Part shown: piece after piece, positions 40,352 through 48,112 of the stretch
Layout of the letters: each line of letters begins with the position of its first letter
How positions within the stretch are numbered: position 1 is the first letter of the stretch
NCBI GenBank assembly: GCA_016861105.1
Contig: BOKS01000004.1
Coordinates: 1 to 64,000 of the forward strand
DNA: 64,000 nucleotides
From: Betaproteobacteria bacterium
GTDB lineage: Bacteria; Pseudomonadota; Gammaproteobacteria; Burkholderiales; Casimicrobiaceae
Direction: 5' to 3'
Notes under the pieces: model-generated
What the model was told of the DNA's origin: nothing
The model's database searches: none
Seen by the model: only the letters and a program-made list of their open reading frames with translations
Position numbers and translations under genes: made by a program

Positions 40352-41065
40352 GTGGAACCGCGGCCCGTGATCACGCTCGAGCAGGTGTCGTTGCACTACG
40401 CCACGGCGGGCTCGCGCGTGGACGTGCTGCGCGACGTCGACCTCGCGATCCCCGAGGGGCAGGGTGTCGCGGTCGCGGGGCCCTCCGGCTCGGGCAAGAC
40501 CTCGCTGCTGCTGCTCCTCGCCGGGCTCGAGCGTCCGGCGGGCGGCCGGGTGCGCCTGCACGGCGTCGACCTCGCGACACTGGCCCGCGACGAGCTGGCC
40601 GACCTGCGGCGCGACCGCATCGGCATCGTCTTCCAGGCGTTCCACCTGCTTCCCAGCCTCAGCGCGCTCGACAACGTCGCCCTGCCGCTGCACATCGCCG
40701 GCCGGCGCGACGCGGCGTCGCGCGCACGCGACCTGCTGCGGCGCGTCGGCCTCGCGCACCGGCTCGACCACCTCCCCGGGCAGCTCTCCGGCGGCGAGCA
40801 GCAGCGCGTCGCCATCGCGCGGGCGCTCGTCCACGCGCCGCGCCTCTTGCTCGCGGACGAGCCGACCGGCAACCTCGACAACGAGACGGGCGCCATGGTG
40901 CGCGAGCTGCTGCTGGAGCTGCACCGCGACATCGGCACGACGCTGGTGCTGGTCACGCACGACCTCGAGTTCGCGGCGCGCTGCGACCGCGTGCTGCACC
41001 TCCACGACGGACGCCTGCACGAGCGGCCGCGACGCGCGGCGGGCGCCGATGCCGTTCCTGCTTGA
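40352..41065 (+). CDS. ABC transporter ATP-binding protein (LolD/YbbA type)
   Basis: The 237-aa ATPase has Walker A GPSGSGKTS, the Q-loop FQAFHLLPSLSALDNVALPL, signature LSGGEQQRVAIARALV and Walker B LLADEPTGNLD. Proteins of this shape pair with FtsX/MacB-like permeases such as LolCE or YbbP. The GTG at 40352 (MEPRPVITLEQV) is preferred; an ATG at 40310 adds a Gly-rich stretch. Its end overlaps the permease start by 17 bp. Confidence 0.9.
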   Translation: MEPRPVITLEQVSLHYATAGSRVDVLRDVDLAIPEGQGVAVAGPSGSGKTSLLLLLAGLERPAGGRVRLHGVDLATLARDELADLRRDRIGIVFQAFHLLPSLSALDNVALPLHIAGRRDAASRARDLLRRVGLAHRLDHLPGQLSGGEQQRVAIARALVHAPRLLLADEPTGNLDNETGAMVRELLLELHRDIGTTLVLVTHDLEFAARCDRVLHLHDGRLHERPRRAAGADAVPA

Positions 41066-43554
41066 CCTCGCCTGGCGCGACCTGCGCCGCGGCGGCCGCC
41101 CGCTGCTGGTGTTCGCCGCCTGCCTGATGCTCGGCGTCGCGCTCGTCGCGGCCGGCGGCGGGCTGTACCGGCAGGTCGCGTCGTCGCTCGCGGCGGACGT
41201 CCGCGCGCTGTTCGGCGGCGACGTCGAGCTGCGCAGCGACGCGCCGCTCGCCTCCGGCGAAGTCGCGTGGGCGGGCCAGCGCGGGCGCCTGTCGCGCGTG
41301 GTGCAGCTGCGCACCATGGCGCGGGGCGACGACGGCCGGGCGCAGCTGGTCGAGCTGTGGAGCGTGGACGACGCCTATCCGCTGGCCGGGCGGCTCGAGC
41401 TCGCGCCGCCGCAGCCGCTCGCGGCGGCGCTGGCGCACGCCGACGGGGCCTGGGGCGTCGCGCTCGACGGCGTGCTGGCGCGGCGCATGGGGCTCGCGAT
41501 CGGCGACGCGGTGGCGATCGGCGACGCGACGCTGCGCGTGCGCGCGATCGTCGTGCAGCAGCCGGACCGGAGCCTGCGCGCGGACTGGGGCGGCGCGCCC
41601 GTGCTGGTGGGTGCCGGCGCGCTGGCGGACACCGGGCTGCTGCGGCCGGGCAGCCGCGTCGACTACCGCTATCGCGTCGCCACGCCGCTGCCGCCGGTGC
41701 AGTGGCGCGACGCGTTCGTGGCGGCGTTTCCCGCGTCGCAGGTCGAGGTCCGCACCGTGTCCGACCGCAGCGACCGCATCGCGCGCGTGCTCGGGCAGAT
41801 CGGCTCGGGACTGCTGCTGGTGGGCATCTCGGCGCTGTTCATCGGCGGGCTGGGCGTGTTCAACAGCGTGCAGGCGTACCTGCAGGGCAAGCTGTCGACG
41901 TACGCGACGCTGCGGGCGCTCGGGCTGCGCGACGCGCGGCTCGCCGCGCTCGTGCTGCTCCAGATCCTGATGCTGGCGGTGGCGGCGAGCGCGATCGGCG
42001 CGCTGGCCCGCGCTCGCGCTCGGAGGGTTGGCGCTGGCGGCGCAATCGCAGCCGGTCGCCTTCGCGCCGCAGGCGCTCGCGATGCCGCTGCTCGCCGCGG
42101 TGGCGTTCGGCGTGCTGACGGCGCTGACGTTCGCGCTCCCCGCGCTGGGGCGCGCGCTCGCCGTGAGCCCTGCGGCACTGTTCCGCGGCACGGACGCCGG
42201 GGTGCTGCGCACGCCGCGCGCGGCGTGGCTGCTCGCCGCGCTGGCGGGCGCCGGCGTGCTCGGCCTCGCGTTCGCGACGCTGCCCGAGCCGCGGTTCGCG
42301 CTCGCCTTCCTCGGCGTCGCGGTCGTGCTGCTGCTGCTGCTGGAGGCGATGCTCCGCGGGCTGCGGCGAGGGGCCGCCTGGCTGCTCGCGCATCCGCGCT
42401 GGCAGCCGGGCTTCGAGCTTCGCGTCGCGCTCTCCGGCGTCCGGCAGCCGGGCTCGCCGCTGCGTGTGTCGCTGCTGTCGCTGGGCTCCGCGCTGACGCT
42501 GCTGGTGGCGTGCACGCTGGTGATCGCCTCGCTGCTGCGGACGATCGACGAGACGGTGCCGAGGCACGCGCCGGCGCTCGTGTTCCACGACGTGCAGAAC
42601 GATCAGCTCGCCACGCTCGGCGCGGTGCTGCGCACCGCGCCGAGCCTCGAGCGCGTGCGTACCGCGCCGCTGGTGCTGGGGCGGCTGGCGGCGGTCAACG
42701 GCGTTCCGCTGCGCGACAGCCCCGACGCTGAGCGGCGCCGCGAGGCGCGCGACGAGCACAAGTTGAGCGACCGGTCCGGCAACATGGACGACGTCGTCGT
42801 GACGCGCGGCGCGTGGTGGCCGGAGGGCGACCGCAGCCGGCCGCGCGTGGCGATGGAGGATCGCGAGGCCGAGCCGCTGGGGCTTGCGATCGGCGACACG
42901 CTGCGCTTCACGATCCAGGGGACGAGCGTGGAGGTCGAGCTCGCCGCGATCTACGCGCAGCGACGCTTCCAGTCGCGGCTGTGGCTCGAGGCGATCTTCA
43001 GCGACGGCGTGCTTGATCCCTTCGTCACGCGCCACGTCGGCGGCGCCTGGCTGTCGGCGGAGGACGCGATCGACGTGCAGGACCGCCTCGCCGCGGCGGC
43101 CCCGAACGTCGCGAGCGTGCGCACGCAGGCGGTGCTCGACGCGGCGCGCACGCTGATGGGACGGGCCGGCGCCGGACTCGCGGTGATCGCCGGGGCGCTG
43201 CTCGCCGCGAGCCTGCTGGTGCTGGCCGGCGTGATCGTGGCGAGCCGGTCGCGGCACGCCTACGAGGCGGGCGTGATGCACACGCTGGGCGCGCGGGTGT
43301 CGAGCCTCGCGCGCGTGCTGCGCCTCGAGTACGCGCTGCTGGCGCTGCTGACCGCGGCCTTCGCGATCGCCGCGGGAACCGCGCTCGCGGTCGTCCTGCT
43401 CGAGTGGCGCCTCGAGCTGGACGCGGCGGGACTGTACTGGACCGGGGCGCTGACCGCGCTGGTCGTCAGCGCCCTGAGCCTGGGCGCCGGCGCGCGGGTC
43501 CTGCTCGCGCAGTTGCGGGGCTCGCCGGCGCGGCTGCTGCGCGGCGGGGCGTGA
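41049..43554 (+). pseudogene. FtsX/MacB-like ABC permease, frameshifted (YbbP-like)
   Basis: Two reading frames together encode one permease of about 834 aa. The first part (41049 to about 42009) starts MPFLLDLAWRDLRRGGRPLL with a membrane segment, a large periplasmic region and FtsX-like helices (LLLVGISALFIGGLGVFNSVQAYL). The second part (from about 42010) continues with a conserved permease core and a second FtsX domain ending LAQLRGSPARLLRGGA. Removing one C from the CCC at 42007-42009 restores the expected ...LAALALGGLALAA... helix. This is either a real inactivating mutation or a sequencing error in a C/G-rich stretch. YbbAP-like systems are linked to lysophospholipid or hydrophobe export; substrate unknown here. 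Confidence 0.82.
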
Positions 43555-43557
43555 CGA

Positions 43558-43637
43558 GCGCTAGGACCTGTTCACGCTATGGTCGCATGCGCGAAGGGTC
43601 GCGCCCGCATGTCCATGGCGTGAACAGGCCCTAGCGC
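43558..43637. repeat. 80-bp inverted-repeat element with CCTGTTCACGC arms
   Basis: The arms 43558-43582 and 43613-43637 match at 23 of 25 bases as an inverted repeat. They share GCGCTAGG and CCTGTTCACGC; the 30-bp centre also contains partial symmetry (ATGCGCGA / TCGCGCCCGCAT). It lies between convergent genes, and the stop codon of the minus-strand glutaredoxin gene is inside the right arm. It could act as a bidirectional terminator or be a MITE/REP-like dispersed repeat; only one copy is seen in the window. Confidence 0.75.
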
Positions 43638-44155
43638 GATGCCGGCTGCGCCGGCGTCGTGCGGCGCGGCGGCGTGCGCGGGTAGCCGGCCTGGTCGAGC
43701 ATCGCGTGCCACTGCCCCTCCGCGAAGCCCTTGGCCACGAGCTTGTCGCCGACCTGGAGCACCGGCGCCGTCTTCTCGCCGGTCAGCTGCTCGAGCCGGA
43801 TCGCGTGGTTCGGATCCTCGACGTTGAGCGCGGTGTGCGGCACGCCGCGCCGGTTGAGCAGCGCGACGGCCTGGTCGCAGGGCTCGCCGCACTCGAACGT
43901 GTACAGCGTCACCGGGTAGCGCTCGCTCGCCTGCTGCAGCGCGAGCGAGGGCCCCGACGTCTCGATCGTGTTCCCGGCGATGCGCTTGGTCTGCAGGTCC
44001 TTCGCGACGCCGGTCGGCGCGCGGTCGGAGTAGACGACGCGGCCGTCGGCGTCGATGTAGCGGTACACCTGACGGTCCTGCGCGGCCGCGCCGGCGGCGA
44101 GCGCGAGGGCGAGGACGCCGGCGAAGCCGGCGGCGGGCGAGACGATCCGGGGCAT
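43631..44155 (-). CDS. Exported DUF4124 plus glutaredoxin-like protein
   Basis: The 174-aa protein has a signal peptide (MPRIVSPAAGFAGVLALALAAGAAAQ), a DUF4124 segment (VYRYIDADGRVVYSDRAPTG, 30-50) and a glutaredoxin-like domain (VTLYTFECGEPCDQAVALLNRRGVPHT ... GEKTAPVLQVGDKLVAKGF). The CGEPC active site and T-A-P-V cis-Pro loop are intact. Probably periplasmic thiol redox. The ATG at 44155 has GGAGG four bases upstream; a GTG at 44170 overlapping the prlC stop is an alternative. The stop is formed inside the inverted-repeat arm. Confidence 0.85.
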   Translation of the reverse strand: MPRIVSPAAGFAGVLALALAAGAAAQDRQVYRYIDADGRVVYSDRAPTGVAKDLQTKRIAGNTIETSGPSLALQQASERYPVTLYTFECGEPCDQAVALLNRRGVPHTALNVEDPNHAIRLEQLTGEKTAPVLQVGDKLVAKGFAEGQWHAMLDQAGYPRTPPRRTTPAQPASR

Positions 44156-44166
44156 GCGGCCTCCGC

Positions 44167-46233
44167 TCACGATGACGTCGTCATGCCATTATGGCGCAAC
44201 AGCGCGTCGATTTGCGGGGGCCTGCCGCGGAAGGCGACGAACGATTCGAGGGCCGGGCGGCTGCCGCCGCGGGCGAGCACCTCGTCGCGGAACCGGGCGC
44301 CCGCCTCCGGCGAGAGCACGCCGACTTCCTCGAACAGGCTGAACGCGTCGGCGGAGAGCACTTCCGCCCACTTGTAGCTGTAGTAGCCGGCCGCGTAGCC
44401 CCCGGCGAAGATGTGGCCGAAGGCGTGCATGAAGCGGTCGTAGTCCGGGCGTGGCACGACCGCAACTTCCCGACGAACGGCAGCCAGGACGGCCTGGGCG
44501 TCGGCGTGCGGGCCGCGGCGGCCGGGCAGGTACTCGGTGTGGAGCAGCATGTCGAAGAGCGCGAACTCGACCTGCCGCAGCGTGCCCAGGCCGCTCTGGA
44601 AGTTCTTCGCGGCCACCATCCGCTCGAACAGCGGCCGCGGCAGCTTCTCGCCCGTGCGCACGTGCGCGGACATCGACTCGAGCACGTCCCGCTCCCAGCA
44701 CCAGTTCTCCATGATCTGCGACGGCAGCTCGACCGCGTCCCACTCCACGCCCTCGATGCCGGAGACGCCGGGGACGTCGACGCGCGTCAGCAGCAGGTGC
44801 AGCCCGTGGCCGAACTCGTGGAACATCGTGACGATGTCGCGGTGCGTGAGCAGCGACGGCTGCGGCCGGCCGTCGACGACGGCGGGCGGCGCGAAGTTGC
44901 ACGTGAGGAACGCGACCGGATGCTGCAGCCGGCCGCCGTCGCGGCGGCGGTTGACCGCGTCGTCCATCCACGCGCCGCTCTGCTTGCCTTCGCGCGCGTG
45001 GAGGTCGAGGTAGAACTGGCCGACGATCGCCCCGTCGCGGCTGCGGATGTCGTAGAAGCGCACGTCCGGATGCCAGACCGGCGCCTGCGACGGCGCGATC
45101 GACACGCCGTAGAGCGTCTGCACCAGGCCGAACAGGCCGGCGAGCACGCGTTCCTGCGGGAAGTACTGCTTCACCTCCTGCTCCGAGAACGCGTAGCGCT
45201 TCTGCCGCAGCTTCTCGGAGGCGTACGGGAAGTCCCAGGCCTGCGGATCGCCGATGCCGAGCTCGTCCCTCGCGAACGCCGCGAGCTCGGCGAAGTCGCG
45301 CTCGGCGAACGGGCGCGCGCGCACGGCGAGATCGCGGACGAACGCGATGACCTCGGCGGGCGAGCCCGCCATCTTCGGCACGAGCGACACCTCGCCGAAG
45401 TTCGCATAGCCCAGGAGCCGCGCCTCCTCGTCGCGCAGCGCCAGGATGCGCTCGATGATCGCGGAGTTGTCGTGCGCCGGGTCGTCGCCGAGGTCGGAGG
45501 CGAGCGTCGAATAGCCGTGGTGCATGCGCGCGCGCAGGTCGCGGTCGTCGGCGTACTGCATGACCGGCACGTAGCACGGCATGCGCAGCGTGAGCTTCCA
45601 GCCGGGCCGGCCCTCGGCCTGCGCCTCCGCGCGCGCCGCCGCGAGCACGTCGGCCGGGATGCCGCGCAGGCGCGACGCGTCGTCGACGTGCAGCGCCCAC
45701 GCGTTCTCGGCGTCGAGGACGTTGTCGTCGAACTTCGCCGACAGGCTCGCGAGCTCCTCCTGCACCTCCTTGAAGCGCTTCTTCTGGCCGGCCGGCAGCT
45801 CGGCGCCGCCGAGGCGGAAGTCGCGCAGCTCGTTGTCGACGACCCTGCGCTGCGCGGCGTCGAGCGAGGCGAACGCAGGCGAGGCGGCGATCGCCTTGTA
45901 CTTCGCGTAGAGCCGCTCGTCCTGCCCCAGGTCGGTGTAGAGCGCCGTGACCTTCGGCAGATTGCCGTTGTAGGCGTCGCGCAGCTCGGGCGTGCTCACC
46001 ACCGCGTTCAGGTGGCGCACCGCGCTCCACGCGCGGTCGAGGCGGTCGAGCGCGGCGGCGATCGGCGCGGCGACGTTGTCCCAGCGCGCCGGCTCGGGCG
46101 ACGCGGCCACGCGCTCGACCGCCGCGCGCGCCTGCGCGATCAGCGCGTCGACCGCTGGCGCGACGTGCGCGGGGCGGATCAGGTCGAAGCGCGCGAGGGC
46201 GCCGGTGGCGAGCAGCGGATTGTCGTCGGTCAT
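44167..46233 (-). CDS. prlC: Oligopeptidase A (M3 family)
   Basis: The 688-aa cytosolic zinc metallopeptidase degrades oligopeptides, including cleaved signal peptides. TMFHEFGHGLHLLL (HExxH) is at about 450, followed by GVEWDAVELPSQIMENWCWE with the third zinc ligand Glu. The C-terminal AFGHIFAGGYAAGYYSYKWAEVLSADAF is the substrate-binding signature. Its start overlaps the murU stop (ATGA), so the genes are coupled. Confidence 0.95.
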   Translation of the reverse strand: MTDDNPLLATGALARFDLIRPAHVAPAVDALIAQARAAVERVAASPEPARWDNVAAPIAAALDRLDRAWSAVRHLNAVVSTPELRDAYNGNLPKVTALYTDLGQDERLYAKYKAIAASPAFASLDAAQRRVVDNELRDFRLGGAELPAGQKKRFKEVQEELASLSAKFDDNVLDAENAWALHVDDASRLRGIPADVLAAARAEAQAEGRPGWKLTLRMPCYVPVMQYADDRDLRARMHHGYSTLASDLGDDPAHDNSAIIERILALRDEEARLLGYANFGEVSLVPKMAGSPAEVIAFVRDLAVRARPFAERDFAELAAFARDELGIGDPQAWDFPYASEKLRQKRYAFSEQEVKQYFPQERVLAGLFGLVQTLYGVSIAPSQAPVWHPDVRFYDIRSRDGAIVGQFYLDLHAREGKQSGAWMDDAVNRRRDGGRLQHPVAFLTCNFAPPAVVDGRPQPSLLTHRDIVTMFHEFGHGLHLLLTRVDVPGVSGIEGVEWDAVELPSQIMENWCWERDVLESMSAHVRTGEKLPRPLFERMVAAKNFQSGLGTLRQVEFALFDMLLHTEYLPGRRGPHADAQAVLAAVRREVAVVPRPDYDRFMHAFGHIFAGGYAAGYYSYKWAEVLSADAFSLFEEVGVLSPEAGARFRDEVLARGGSRPALESFVAFRGRPPQIDALLRHNGMTTSS

Positions 46234-46961
46234 GCCTGGGGATCTCCGTCGCCGGCGCGAAGCGCGGCATCGAGGCGGGCGAGGTCGGCCGGCGTGCCGA
46301 CGTTCTCCCACGGGCCGTCGTAGCGTTCGCCGCGCACGAGGCCGTGCGCGATCCAGCCGGCGAGAAAAGGCAGCAATTTGAGCTTCGTCTGCCGCGGAAG
46401 TTCGGCGAACAGCGCCGTGTCGAAGAGGCCGATGTTGCCGTAGGTGAGGCGCGGCGCGCCGTCCAGCGCGACCCGCAGCGAGCCGTCCGGCGCCTCGACC
46501 AGCGCGAAGTCGCCGGCCGGGTGGAAGCCGGGGTTGGGCACCATCACCAAATGGACACGCGGCGGCTCCGGCGTCGCGGCCATCCGCTGGGCGATGCCCG
46601 CGAGGCGCGCGTAGTCGTAGCGCGTCCAGATGTCGCCCGACACGATCAGCGCCGGGCCCGGCGGGAGCAGCGGCAGCGCGGTCGCGATGCCGCCGGCCGT
46701 CTCGAGCGCCTCCGCCTCGCGCGACCAGCGGACGGTCGCGCCGAAGCGGGCGCCGTCGCCGATCGCGTCGATCAGCCGGTCGGCGAGGTGCGAGGCGTTG
46801 ATCACGACGTCGTCGAACCCCGCGCGCACCAGCGCGCGGATCTGGTGGGCGATCAGCGGCGCGCCGCCGGCCTCGAGCAGGGGCTTGGGGAGGGCGTCCG
46901 ACAGCGGCCGCATGCGCTCGCCGCGCCCCGCGGCCAGGATCATCGCGCCGAACGCCGCCAT
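46230..46961 (-). CDS. murU: N-acetylmuramate alpha-1-phosphate uridylyltransferase
   Basis: The 243-aa nucleotidyltransferase converts MurNAc-1-phosphate to UDP-MurNAc in the recycling route first found in Pseudomonas. MILAAGRGERMRPLSDALPKPLLEAGG is the nucleotide-binding and catalytic start; VSGDIWTRYDYARL, MVPNPGFHPAGDFAL and NIGLF fit MurU. It follows amgK by two bases, the usual partner. Confidence 0.9.
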   Translation of the reverse strand: MAAFGAMILAAGRGERMRPLSDALPKPLLEAGGAPLIAHQIRALVRAGFDDVVINASHLADRLIDAIGDGARFGATVRWSREAEALETAGGIATALPLLPPGPALIVSGDIWTRYDYARLAGIAQRMAATPEPPRVHLVMVPNPGFHPAGDFALVEAPDGSLRVALDGAPRLTYGNIGLFDTALFAELPRQTKLKLLPFLAGWIAHGLVRGERYDGPWENVGTPADLARLDAALRAGDGDPQA

Positions 46962-46963
46962 CG

Positions 46964-47998
46964 TCAGAACGTGTAGCCGGCGGCGGGCGCCGCGCCGTCG
47001 AGCCTGTCGAGCAGCCGCGCGAGCGGCGCGAGCTCGGGATAGCGCCGTGCCACCGGCTTCGCGTAGCCGAGGAAGCGGGGCGCGTCCTCCACGTAGCCGG
47101 CCTTGCCGTCGCGGTGCCGGATGCGGGCGAAGATGCCCAGGACCTTGAGGTGGCGCTGCAGGCCCATCCACTCCAGCGCGCGGAAGAACGCGTGGAAGTC
47201 GGCGCCGACCGGAAGTCCGGCGCGCCGCGCCTTCTCCCAGTAGCGGACGACGCCGTCGAGGAACGTCGCCTCGTCCCACGACACGAACGCGTCCTTGTAG
47301 AGGCACACGACGTCGTAGGTGATCGGCCCGAGCACCGCGTCCTGGAAGTCGAGCACGCCGGGGTTGCGCGCGCAGACCATCAGGTTGCGCGGCATGTAGT
47401 CGCGGTGGACGTAGACGCGCGGCTGCGCGAGGTGGTCGGCGACCAGCACGTCGGACACGTGCGCGAGGTCGTCGCGCTCGTCGTCGCTGAGCGTCACGCC
47501 GAGGTGGCGGGCGACGTACCACTCGGGGAACAGCGCGAGCTCGCGGCGCAGGAGCGCCTCGTCGTAGGGGGGCAGCCCGCCTTCGCGCGTCGCGAGCTGC
47601 CAGCGCAGCAGCGCGTCGGTGGCATCGGCGAAGAGCGCCGGCCGGAAGCCGGTGCGCAGCGCGGCGAGGTAGGTGGTGTCGCCGAGGTCGGTGAGCAGCA
47701 GGAAGCCGCGCTCCACGTCCTGCGCGAGCACGCGCGGCGCGTGCACGCCGGCCGCCTCCAGCAGCGCGGCGACCTTCACGAACGGCCGGCAGTCCTCGCG
47801 CGGCGGCGGCGCGTCCATCGCGATCAGCGTGCGCTGCCCGAGCGCGGGCGCGTCGGGGACGATGCGGAAGTAGCGCCGGAAGCTCGCGTCGGCCGAGGCA
47901 GGCGCGCAGGCGAACGCGCGCGTGCGCAGCGTCTGCGCGATCCACTCGTTCAGGAGGGCCGATCGCGCGTCGGCGCCGGCGTCGATCGGGTCGGTCAT
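46964..47998 (-). CDS. amgK: N-acetylmuramate/N-acetylglucosamine kinase (AmgK)
   Basis: The 344-aa aminoglycoside-phosphotransferase-fold kinase phosphorylates MurNAc at the anomeric position. ASADASFRRYFRI is near the start, YVHRDYMPRNLMV carries the catalytic Asp and VLDFQDAVLGPITYDVVCLYKDAFVSWDE the metal-binding Asp. With MurU it bypasses de novo UDP-MurNAc synthesis, giving intrinsic fosfomycin tolerance in organisms where tested. Divergent from lptD, a conserved arrangement. Confidence 0.92.
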   Translation of the reverse strand: MTDPIDAGADARSALLNEWIAQTLRTRAFACAPASADASFRRYFRIVPDAPALGQRTLIAMDAPPPREDCRPFVKVAALLEAAGVHAPRVLAQDVERGFLLLTDLGDTTYLAALRTGFRPALFADATDALLRWQLATREGGLPPYDEALLRRELALFPEWYVARHLGVTLSDDERDDLAHVSDVLVADHLAQPRVYVHRDYMPRNLMVCARNPGVLDFQDAVLGPITYDVVCLYKDAFVSWDEATFLDGVVRYWEKARRAGLPVGADFHAFFRALEWMGLQRHLKVLGIFARIRHRDGKAGYVEDAPRFLGYAKPVARRYPELAPLARLLDRLDGAAPAAGYTF

Positions 47999-48062
47999 GT
48001 GGGCGCGCCCGGAATGCGCGAAGGCGCCGGCGGCCCGGCGCGCGGGCCGGGCGAGGGGTGAG

Positions 48063-48086
48063 GCTAGAATGGACGCGGATTCTAGC
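48063..48086. promoter_or_regulatory. Symmetric divergent -10 elements, amgK/lptD
   Basis: GCTAGAAT (48063-48070) and ATTCTAGC (48079-48086) are a perfect 8-bp inverted repeat around 8 bp. Each arm contains TAGAAT, one per strand, so both could serve as -10 for divergent promoters that overlap, with start points 43 bp before lptD and about 60-80 bp before amgK. RNA polymerase could use only one at a time. Confidence 0.5.
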
Positions 48087-48112
48087 AAACCGTCCCGCAG
48101 CGCCTCGCCCGC

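Noticed and set aside
42001-42030. Programmed ribosomal frameshifting in the permease gene
   Set aside because: No slippery heptamer, no downstream structure typical of +1/-1 sites, and this protein family is not known to use it; mutation or sequencing error is simpler.
43558-43637. CRISPR or insertion sequence at the inverted repeat
   Set aside because: Only one inverted-repeat copy, no spacers and no transposase gene.
44191-46323. 710-codon plus-strand frame opposite prlC
   Set aside because: Mirror of the M3 peptidase gene in another phase; composition typical of antisense frames.
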